From: JBEIDK01 sp040383485
GTDB lineage: Bacteria > Bacteroidota > Bacteroidia > UBA4408
DNA: 41,868 nt
Direction: 5' to 3'
NCBI GenBank assembly: GCA_040383485.1
Contig: JBEIDK010000015.1
Span: 1 to 41,868 of the forward strand
Shown here one piece after another: positions 34,748 through 41,868 of this stretch (the first letter of the stretch is position 1; every line of letters starts with the position of its first letter). The notes under the pieces were generated by a model. That model had not been told where the DNA came from. It saw only the letters and a list, made by a program, of their open reading frames with translations, and searched no databases. The position numbers and the translations under genes are program-made.

Positions 34748-34990
34748 GAGAACATTTTGATAATGCTTCGTAACAATTCAATATTAAATCTTTCATTTAA
34801 ACCAGCCTCTTTTTATCGTTTATTTCAAATTTAAAACAGAATTCAATATTATTGTAAAACAACATTCGAAATAGAGTTTCGCATATCTGCTGTAAAGTGG
34901 TTAGGTAAGGGTTTAAAAACCATCCATTTAAGTGAGTTGTGAGCAATCAATTTCCTTCGAACAGTGGACACTTCTAACATTAATATTTTT

Positions 34991-35124
34991 TTTGCCAACG
35001 CTTGGCCAACCCACATTTTAGCACTTTAAAATTTTGAATTTACTTTCTGCCTGAAATTAAATAATTTAAAAAGCAAAATTTTAAAAAGCTAAAATTTTCC
35101 AGCCACAAAACCCTTGTTGCCAAA
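34991..35124. repeat. Long imperfect palindrome
   Basis: Outer ends TTTGCCAAC (34991-34999) and GTTGCCAAA (35116-35124) are complementary at eight of nine positions. The inner part is stronger: ATTTTAGC-2nt-TTTAAAATTTTG (35015-35036) pairs with 35074-35095, with 20 of 22 positions complementary. The intervening arm parts differ in length. A single hairpin of about 50-bp arms could form. Confidence 0.5.
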
Positions 35125-35191
35125 TTATAAGTTTAGTAAATTATATAAATGCACTGTACAACTAACCACCAAAACGACATAAATACAAAAC

Positions 35192-35206
35192 GGTGGCTTC
35201 GCCACC
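35192..35206. repeat. Compact GC-rich hairpin
   Basis: GGTGGC, loop TTC, GCCACC form a perfect 6-bp stem with a triloop in an AT-rich setting. It is flanked by AAAAC on the left and ACTTTTC on the right, so it might act as a weak terminator or be a REP-like unit. Confidence 0.5.
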
Positions 35207-35480
35207 ACTTTTCATTACGACCTTACTCAAAAATAGCAAATCAACGACCTAACAAATAAGATACAAATAAACATACTGGTAGTTTTTACCCCAAGCTATG
35301 TTTATATTTTAAGAATTGACACTTCTTGTTAATAATAACATAACAATAAAATATTAAAAAAAGTTATTTTGATATTATATAAAAAATTACATTTATCCTT
35401 AATTTAAAAAACAAAAATTGCTGTCATTAAAGAAAAAAAAATTCAATATAAATTCCCCAATTAATTAAACAAATATTAGT

Positions 35481-38400
35481 ATGAAAAATCAATTAAACAC
35501 ACCTAATTTATTTATGCAACAAAAGCATAGTAAAGCTGCATTAGCTTTTCCAGTCCCGGCAAAGAAGCAACGTAAAATAAGCGTTGGCAAATTAGTAACA
35601 ATGTCTCCATCTCATTGTGCATTGTTTAGATTGTCAATGATGTTATTACTACTTAATAACGTTGTCAATGCTCAAACAAATGCATTGATGGGTTGTGGCA
35701 ACCAAATAATAATTACTCAACCAAGCAGCCAATCTGTCCAATCAATGCAAACGCAGAACTGTACATCACAATCTGCAACGTACATTAATAAGTACAGAAA
35801 TCAAGATTTTTATATTCCAATAACCAATCCTATTATTGCGGAAAAAATTATACCAATAAATATTGTTGTTTTTGGTAATAATGACGGTACGGGTTTTCCA
35901 TTTGAAATTAGACCACAATGTTATGACTATAATAGTGGTCAAACACCTGTTTTGATAAATATGCCAAATTATTACGATTCACAAGGGAATCCTATCGCTA
36001 CGTATTATGATGAATTTGGTAATCTAATACCAGATGACCCATTAGCTATAGGTACTGACCTTACAGCCAGATATGAAACTTGGCTTAACCAGCAATATTA
36101 CAGTCCACAAACACCAACACTGCCAGGCGGTACGCAAATTTGTAATCCGCAAACTTTGCCTAATACTAAAATTAGGTATGTAATTAAACACTACTACTTT
36201 TATATGAATAGCGATGTAAATAATTCCACATGCACTTCATGCACTTCAGGTATATTAGGTCAAGCATATTTAGATTTAGCCGCAAGAACTCATCATTTTG
36301 ATTTAAACCCTCCAGCTAAGGATAATATCAACTGCTACTTAATGAAGACTTTTAATGTGCCAAATGGCCCACTCGGATGGTCTTATGAAAAAATACCATA
36401 TATTCAAACTACTGACCCAGAAGCTTTGCCTTATGTAAGTTCTTCAAATCAAAGTGGCACACCAAATTCTATTTGGGTAGATAATTCAGATTTTTTCTAT
36501 TTTCATACTCATCTAGCTCATGAATTGGGACATAGGTTAGGAATATTTCATATTGAAATGTCTAACAGCGAAAAGAGTTTTTTTTATACTCAAACTCATA
36601 ATTATTTTGATGATATTTACCAATGCGCTTATCCATCATTGCATAGCCCATCTAACCTCATGAATTCTCAAACAAATGGCAATGGCGAAATTTCACCAAA
36701 ACAAATGGGAAGAATGCACAGAGCCTTGCAAACAGACATTAACACCTTAGGTACTGGTTCCGAAACCCGACATTTCGCCTATGGCTATTCAACAACACCC
36801 CACAATATTAATACCAACGAAACTTGGGATTTTACATTTAAGTCTTACAATGATATTGTTGTAAAAAAAGGAGCTACACTAACACTTAAGTGCAGATTAG
36901 AAATGGTTCCAGAGGCAAAAATTGTTGTTGAAAAAGGTGGACAATTAATTGTTGATGGTGGCACCATTACTGCTGCGCGAAATGCAGGACCCGAGCATGA
37001 GGGGCTTTGGAAAGGTATTGTAATTTTTGGCACACCAGCTAAAAATCAAATACAGCATGATGCACAAGGCGACTTATACCAAGGTTTGGTTGAACTAAAA
37101 AATAATGCAGTTATTGAATTAGCCGAAACAGGCATATATACTGGTTATTACGTTAATACAGTTTCGGGCGGAGGTATAGTAAAATGTACCAATTCAACAT
37201 TTAGAAATTGCAAATCGTCAATTATACTTAAAGACTACGTTAATTTTAATAATATAAGTTATGTTAGAGATTGCATTTTTGAAACTACTCAAGCTTTGCC
37301 GAATAATATTTTACCCAGCTATTTTATTACATGTAAAGCCGTATATGGGGTACACATTTATAGTTCCTCTTTTAGCAATAATTATGCTGCCGCAAATAAT
37401 ACAGCCATGCTTGGTAATGGTGTTTACATTCATGTATCAAAAATTGATGTGACAGGGCTTCTTACCAATCCTGTTTTAGACTACTGCGATGAAGGTAATG
37501 CAAATTGGCATCCTAATAAATTTGAAAACTTAAACAAAGGTATTGTTGTAGTAAATACTGGCAACCCAACTTCCGATTTTGGTCGCAATTATAATGGTGT
37601 TGGTACTACCAACATCACACAAAACTTATTTACAAAATGTGTAACTGCAATTGAAAGTAACGGCGCACCAGCTATTACAATTACTCAAAACAAAATATAT
37701 CTTGGAAACAACCCTCTTAATACTGCCGATAATAATGGTATTGTACAAAGAGGTTACAGCGGCTACAAAATAGAAGGCAATTGCATTGAGAATGCAGGTA
37801 ATTATTATTCTAATTCTGCTGCTGTTGTAGTTGTTGGTACTGGCGGTAATAACAACGAAGTTTACCGTAACATCTCTAGAGGCAACCAAACAGGCTTTTT
37901 AAGTAATGGTAAAAACAGAAGTTCAGCTATTAGTGCAAGCCAACAATTCAGAGGCCTACAGTTTTTATGTAACAACAATGATCACAATTTTCCTCAAACC
38001 TATGATTTTGCGGTTGCCGCCACACCTGCCACAAGTACTAACCCTATGATGGGCATTAGGTTTTACCAAGGTGGAAATGGAAATGGAAGTGCCAACCAAA
38101 AAGCAGCAGGTAACCTTTTTACACATACAAACTTCAACAACGAATCCGACTTCTACAATAATACTTTAAATCCTATTAATTACCTCCACTTCAATAGCAA
38201 TAATGAGACACCTTGGTTTACTAGTGGAAATGTAACCTTACTGCAAGGAACTTCAAATACTTGTCCTTCTTCACTTGGTAGTGGTGGTAACGGTATAATC
38301 CTAAACCCAACCGAGTATGCTCAGTTACTTGCAAAATTTGCTATTCATAATAGTCAATTTTTAGCGACAGCTATTATATATAACAATTTAATAGATGGAG

Positions 38401-39494
38401 GTAATACTCATAGTCTTTTGCAAACAATTACAAATAATAGTAATTCAAGTATCGAAGATATAAAGAATCAACTTCTAACAATTTCGCCCAATTTAAGTGA
38501 AGAGGTTGTTCGTAAGTTTACTGATGGCACAACCATACTTACAAATGCCGATTTACTTACAGTAATTGCTGCCAACCCCGATGTTGCGTGTAGCGAAGAA
38601 TTATTATATATGCTCAAAAACAAAACTAACCCAATGGACGAGTGGATGATTGATTTTTTGCGTGAAGCAGGAACTTATCAAACGAATCGTACAATGTTAG
38701 AACAAACCTTTGCACAAAAACAATACGAACGCGAAGCTGATGCTTGGGCAATTGTGCGCCACTTGCTAAACGATACCACAGCCGACAGCCTTAACCACGC
38801 ACAACTTAGGTATTGGCTTTACACAATAGGTTCGCCACATGCCATTTACATGATAGCCGACGATTATCTTGCAATGGGCAACCCAGAAACCGCATTGCAA
38901 ATAGTAAATCAAACGCAAGTAAAAGAACTCGACAGATACGAAATTGCCGAACGCAACGCAATGTTACAATGGTATACTATGCACCAACAATTAATACAGG
39001 AAGGTAGAACAGTGGAGCAACTAAACCCAACCGAATTAGAATTGATGCGTAAGATGGCAAGTAATGACAACGAACTTGGAATTGCTGCCGTGCTTGCAGC
39101 CAATGTTTATGAACTTGCAAAAGGTGAGAATTTGTTGCCAGAAATAATATATCCAGGTAATGAATCTTCGGCACGTATGGCAAATACTAAACCCAATAAA
39201 CGCAGAACTTTAAAGCTGTTGCAACCGATAAGCAATAATTCAGAAATTATTGTAAGCAATTACCCCAACCCAGCAGATGATTTGTTTAATATTGACATTT
39301 CTAAAATAAATAACTTTAATAGTTTACAAATTATTGATGTAAATGGTAAAATAGTTAAAGGCGACTTTACTTTAAAATCAGGAGTAATTGAAATTGATAC
39401 ACGTAAACTTCTAGCTGGTTCATACACAGTAAAATTATATGATACTAATAGCAAAATTCTCAGTAATTTAAAATTAGTGGTAATTCACAATTAA
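35481..39494 (+). CDS. Secreted metzincin-motif/beta-helix protein with T9SS type A sorting domain
   Basis: The 1337-residue protein has a basic N-terminal extension, then a hydrophobic signal segment (about 49-64, ending VVNAQ). A zinc-protease motif HELGHRLGIFH has His347, Glu348, His351 and His357 (HExxHxxGxxH of metzincins), with a possible Met-turn at Met394 in SNLMNS. Residues of about 430-900 look like a right-handed beta-helix (short strands with N/G turns, such as VVEKGGQLIVDGGTI). About 930-1240 is helical and acidic. The C terminus, from NYPNPADDLFNIDIS (about 1254), is a T9SS type A sorting domain. The substrate is unknown. The start is uncertain: Met41 would give a normal signal peptide. 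Two more T9SS cargo genes follow. Confidence 0.85.
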   Translation: MKNQLNTPNLFMQQKHSKAALAFPVPAKKQRKISVGKLVTMSPSHCALFRLSMMLLLLNNVVNAQTNALMGCGNQIIITQPSSQSVQSMQTQNCTSQSATYINKYRNQDFYIPITNPIIAEKIIPINIVVFGNNDGTGFPFEIRPQCYDYNSGQTPVLINMPNYYDSQGNPIATYYDEFGNLIPDDPLAIGTDLTARYETWLNQQYYSPQTPTLPGGTQICNPQTLPNTKIRYVIKHYYFYMNSDVNNSTCTSCTSGILGQAYLDLAARTHHFDLNPPAKDNINCYLMKTFNVPNGPLGWSYEKIPYIQTTDPEALPYVSSSNQSGTPNSIWVDNSDFFYFHTHLAHELGHRLGIFHIEMSNSEKSFFYTQTHNYFDDIYQCAYPSLHSPSNLMNSQTNGNGEISPKQMGRMHRALQTDINTLGTGSETRHFAYGYSTTPHNINTNETWDFTFKSYNDIVVKKGATLTLKCRLEMVPEAKIVVEKGGQLIVDGGTITAARNAGPEHEGLWKGIVIFGTPAKNQIQHDAQGDLYQGLVELKNNAVIELAETGIYTGYYVNTVSGGGIVKCTNSTFRNCKSSIILKDYVNFNNISYVRDCIFETTQALPNNILPSYFITCKAVYGVHIYSSSFSNNYAAANNTAMLGNGVYIHVSKIDVTGLLTNPVLDYCDEGNANWHPNKFENLNKGIVVVNTGNPTSDFGRNYNGVGTTNITQNLFTKCVTAIESNGAPAITITQNKIYLGNNPLNTADNNGIVQRGYSGYKIEGNCIENAGNYYSNSAAVVVVGTGGNNNEVYRNISRGNQTGFLSNGKNRSSAISASQQFRGLQFLCNNNDHNFPQTYDFAVAATPATSTNPMMGIRFYQGGNGNGSANQKAAGNLFTHTNFNNESDFYNNTLNPINYLHFNSNNETPWFTSGNVTLLQGTSNTCPSSLGSGGNGIILNPTEYAQLLAKFAIHNSQFLATAIIYNNLIDGGNTHSLLQTITNNSNSSIEDIKNQLLTISPNLSEEVVRKFTDGTTILTNADLLTVIAANPDVACSEELLYMLKNKTNPMDEWMIDFLREAGTYQTNRTMLEQTFAQKQYEREADAWAIVRHLLNDTTADSLNHAQLRYWLYTIGSPHAIYMIADDYLAMGNPETALQIVNQTQVKELDRYEIAERNAMLQWYTMHQQLIQEGRTVEQLNPTELELMRKMASNDNELGIAAVLAANVYELAKGENLLPEIIYPGNESSARMANTKPNKRRTLKLLQPISNNSEIIVSNYPNPADDLFNIDISKINNFNSLQIIDVNGKIVKGDFTLKSGVIEIDTRKLLAGSYTVKLYDTNSKILSNLKLVVIHN

Positions 39495-39497
39495 ATT

Positions 39498-39537
39498 AAA
39501 AACAATGCGTAAGTAATTGTTTACGCATTGTTTTTCA
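39498..39537 (+). terminator. Rho-independent terminator after the metzincin-motif gene
   Basis: A perfect 15-bp stem, AAAAACAATGCGTAA (39498-39512) with TTACGCATTGTTTTT (39521-39535), encloses an 8-nt loop. It lies 3 nt after the stop and only 6 nt before the next ATG, so the next gene must rely on read-through or a promoter inside this gene. Confidence 0.88.
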
Positions 39538-39541
39538 CATT

Positions 39542-41047
39542 ATGAAAAAAATTATTACAAATTTTATTTTTTTAATGTTCTGTGCAAAAGCACTGGCACA
39601 GGGTTTTAATTATGTGAGTCCTGATATGAACTATGGAGCAATTCACTTTGGCATTAATGGCAAAAATAATAATATAAAAAGTTTTGCAAATACAGTTAAA
39701 TATACTGATTCAATACCTTTTGTACATATATCAATCATTCAATTCGACAATAATGGTAATATTCTGTCTGATACTGCCATAGGTTCTATCGATTCAACCT
39801 ACGTTTTAGGTTACCCTTATAATAATACGTTTGAAACAAATTCGCTAAAGGGAGAAATGCGCTATCCTAATCAACCCCAAAAACCATATAAGCAGTTTGC
39901 TTATTTTATTAATCAAAATTTAACAAAATCTCAGGTTTACTTGTACCAAAGTCAAAATAATATTGAGACACCTATAATTTCGTCATCGAAAAAGCTGTTG
40001 CCAAACTTAAACGCTTGCCTTTTACATGTGCAAGATTCCAACGGTAGTGCCTCGTCAAAGGCTAGACTAATACTAATTGATACATTGAATAACATTATAT
40101 TAAATAAATCTTATTCACCAGGTATTTATTGGAATATTCCAACTGATGTTTTTAAGTATAATGATTTTTATTACTTAATTATTAATAAAGTACAAATCAA
40201 CAATTCCAACAATCCCACTAACCTTCTTATTTACAAACTCGACACATTGGGTAACATTATAGATACTTACCAAACTACTGGTGGCAAGTGGTATGGTGCA
40301 GAAAGCAGTGCAGTATTGCCTAATGGCGATTTTATTATTGGTGGCTTTTACAGCAAAGGTTTTATAACAAGCAATACCAGCGATGGTATTTGGCAACAAA
40401 AATATTTAGCCCGTTATGATAAAAATTTAAACCTTATTTGGCGCAAAACTTTTGGTATAACAAGTGCTAATGCTGAAATAGTTAAAGTAATGATAGCAGC
40501 AGACAATACAATTGTTGGCTGTGGGACTGATGGTTTAGTTACTTTTAACGGTACAATAAATATTGGGCATGGCACTGGTTGCTTATTCAAATTTTCTTTA
40601 GATGGCGATAGTATTTGGATGCGCAAATACCAAGCAACAGATGATAGCCAATATGGAGAATTGGCATGGATGACCTACATGGATGAGTTGCCTAACAACC
40701 AAGGTTTTGTTGGTTGTGGCTATGTAGATAATATAATTGTTGGCCGCAGAGGTTGGGTTTTTAAAACAGATGCCAACGGTTGTTTAGATGCAAGTTGTAC
40801 TGATGATGTAACAGAAGTAAATGAAAATGAAGAAGTGTTCGTTTATCCAAACCCTGCAACTGACTTGTTATACATATCAAATCCATCTCAAATTTATAAC
40901 TATCAATTATTTCAATTAGATGGTAAACTTATTTTTCAAGGCAATACATTCCCTATCGACATCAGTGAACTGCCTAAAGGGATATATTTTATTAGGATTA
41001 CAACGAAAAATGATAGAATTATAAATAAAAAAATAATAAAACAATGA
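39542..41047 (+). CDS. Secreted beta-propeller-like protein with T9SS type A sorting domain
   Basis: The 501-residue product has a signal peptide ending KALAQ (20). The body has repeats typical of beta-propeller surface proteins of Bacteroidota: LPNGDFIIGGFYSKGF, NLIWRKTFG, TIVGCGTDGLV and DSIWMRKYQATDD. Aspartate- and glycine-rich turns are common. The C-terminal VFVYPNPATDLLYISNPSQ to the end is a type A T9SS sorting domain (about 430-501) with PNPATD and LPKGIYFIRI. No enzyme motif is visible. It lies directly after a strong terminator. Its TGA overlaps the next ATG by one-nucleotide-shifted ATGA. Confidence 0.83.
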   Translation: MKKIITNFIFLMFCAKALAQGFNYVSPDMNYGAIHFGINGKNNNIKSFANTVKYTDSIPFVHISIIQFDNNGNILSDTAIGSIDSTYVLGYPYNNTFETNSLKGEMRYPNQPQKPYKQFAYFINQNLTKSQVYLYQSQNNIETPIISSSKKLLPNLNACLLHVQDSNGSASSKARLILIDTLNNIILNKSYSPGIYWNIPTDVFKYNDFYYLIINKVQINNSNNPTNLLIYKLDTLGNIIDTYQTTGGKWYGAESSAVLPNGDFIIGGFYSKGFITSNTSDGIWQQKYLARYDKNLNLIWRKTFGITSANAEIVKVMIAADNTIVGCGTDGLVTFNGTINIGHGTGCLFKFSLDGDSIWMRKYQATDDSQYGELAWMTYMDELPNNQGFVGCGYVDNIIVGRRGWVFKTDANGCLDASCTDDVTEVNENEEVFVYPNPATDLLYISNPSQIYNYQLFQLDGKLIFQGNTFPIDISELPKGIYFIRITTKNDRIINKKIIKQ

Positions 41048-41868
41048 GAAAATTTTTATGCATTTTAATATTTATGCTGTTTACAAAACTTTCGATAAGT
41101 CAGTATGTTCACTTTCCTGATTCTAATGCAATTTGGTCGGTTAACAATAAAAAATATTTTGTAAACGGCGATTCAACCTACAACCTGATTGACTATAAAA
41201 AATACTATTTTACAAATAACAGCATTGTGACCACAGGAAGCTTTTTTGCTTTACTAAGAGAAGATACAGTCCTGAAAAAGGTTTTTGCAATAGCATCGGG
41301 TAACATTCAAGAGCATTTACTTTACGACTTCTCTCTATCAGCAAATGATACTATATTTGTTTATCCCCTTTCATTTATTTCTAGTATAGGATCAATTTTA
41401 ATTAAAGTAGATTTAATTGACAGTATACAAATTGGTAGTAATTACCATAAAAGAATAAAAATCTCAGGAGTCAATCAGAACACAGGATTTGATGAATATT
41501 GGATTGAGGGAATTGGAAGCACTATGGGAGTGTTTAATACTGGAATAACAGGATTTGTAGTATTCGACGCTTATTACCCATCACTTTTATGCTTCGAAAA
41601 AAACGGAGTAACCTTATTCAGCAATCCAAACTTTACAAGTTGTTACCAAGATTATCCGACCGCTTTAACCGATTATTCGCTATCTCATAAGTCTTTATTA
41701 TTCCCAAACCCAGCGACAAATTTTGTATCTATAAAATCTGACAATGAAGTTAAGTCTTATAAAATTGAATCACTTTTAGGACAATTAATAATGCAAGAAA
41801 AAATAAATGCTAAATCATTTTCAATTGACATTTCAAACTATTTAGATGGAGTTTATTTGGTAACCTTA
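41044..41868 (+). CDS. T9SS type A cargo, 3' end beyond the window
   Basis: A 275-residue open frame begins at ATG 41044 and runs to the last base. A signal peptide (about 1-20, ending LSISQ) is followed by a beta-rich body of unknown function with GDSTYNLIDYKKYYF and SGVNQNTGFDEYWI. A T9SS sorting domain starts near LLFPNPATNFVSIKSDN (about 218 onward) and reaches IDISNYLDGVYLVTL, so only a few residues are missing. The start overlaps the preceding TGA (ATGA), suggesting translational coupling. It is the third type A cargo in a row. Confidence 0.8.
   Translation, partial: MRKFLCILIFMLFTKLSISQYVHFPDSNAIWSVNNKKYFVNGDSTYNLIDYKKYYFTNNSIVTTGSFFALLREDTVLKKVFAIASGNIQEHLLYDFSLSANDTIFVYPLSFISSIGSILIKVDLIDSIQIGSNYHKRIKISGVNQNTGFDEYWIEGIGSTMGVFNTGITGFVVFDAYYPSLLCFEKNGVTLFSNPNFTSCYQDYPTALTDYSLSHKSLLFPNPATNFVSIKSDNEVKSYKIESLLGQLIMQEKINAKSFSIDISNYLDGVYLVTL

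Larger units (their letters stand above)
34519..35480. other. 962-bp gene desert with several imperfect palindromes
   Basis: No open frame of useful length or recognisable RNA gene is present. Apart from the rpsO promoter it holds degenerate inverted repeats: 34629-34747 (centre AATCATGATT at 34683-34692), 34821-34873 (centre CAATATTATTG), 34991-35124, and a compact perfect hairpin at 35192-35206. The last 130 nt before the next gene are very AT-rich. The desert separates core ribosomal/RNA genes from a T9SS cargo cluster. It may be decayed mobile DNA or may hold an untranslated RNA. Confidence 0.6.

Noticed and set aside
34775..34851. Direct repeat AATTCAATATTA at 34775-34786 and 34840-34851
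   Set aside because: Twelve A/T-rich bases repeating within 100 nt is plausible by chance and no unit boundaries are seen.
35316..35344. TTGACA-like -35 with CATAAC 17 nt later
   Set aside because: Bacteroidota primary sigma does not use this consensus and the -10 match is poor.
1..41868. CRISPR arrays, tRNA or rRNA genes, prophage, complete insertion sequences
   Set aside because: I looked for spaced repeats, cloverleaf sequences, transposase or integrase motifs and found none.

Overview
The window reads as a chromosomal segment of an AT-rich Bacteroidota bacterium. Several things point there: Type IX secretion (T9SS) machinery and cargo (a PorE-like TPR/propeller/OmpA protein, a PorP/SprF protein, one type B and three type A C-terminal sorting domains), a DUF4270 lipoprotein, a BshC bacillithiol-synthesis protein, a short orphan GT5-type glycogen synthase domain next to panC, and promoters of the Bacteroidota TTG / TAnnTTTG kind. 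Leaders are A-rich and mostly lack Shine-Dalgarno sequences. I cannot place it below phylum with confidence.

Layout. 1-379: a terminator from an upstream gene, then a 175-bp degenerate palindrome. 380-8692: housekeeping and envelope genes: DNA-3-methyladenine glycosylase, a CpsB/YwqE PHP phosphatase, the PorE-like protein, triosephosphate isomerase, a secreted unknown, LD-carboxypeptidase, a YkgJ-type Cys-cluster protein, RpiB and a reduced LutB-like ferredoxin. 8698-13776: panC diverges from a forward run of short glycogen synthase, DUF4270 lipoprotein and glmS. 13865-17040: RmlD-like reductase, PKD lipoprotein and guaB. 17182-20006: a T9SS type B cargo followed by PorP/SprF. 20011-23224: a FadL-like porin and a striking aromatic-rich lipoprotein. 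23343-31327: a forward run of proS, P-loop kinase, phosphohexomutase, glyA, bshC and a second TPR/PD40 protein. 31329-34518: a small membrane protein, pnp and rpsO, all reverse. 34519-35480: a 962-bp gene desert with several imperfect palindromes. 35481-41868: three T9SS type A cargo genes in a row, the first carrying a metzincin zinc motif and the last cut by the window end.

Much of the content concerns the cell envelope. Amino-sugar supply (GlmS, phosphohexomutase), murein trimming (LdcA), polysaccharide control (CpsB), outer-membrane porins and T9SS parts sit among central metabolic genes (TpiA, RpiB, GuaB, GlyA, PanC) and RNA/translation genes (ProS, PNPase, S15). I saw no CRISPR array, tRNA, rRNA, prophage or intact insertion sequence. 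The best candidates for something undescribed are the aromatic-rich/QPR-repeat lipoprotein, the reduced LutB, the orphan GT5-N/DUF4270 pair, the palindrome-tiled desert and the metzincin/beta-helix/T9SS protein.
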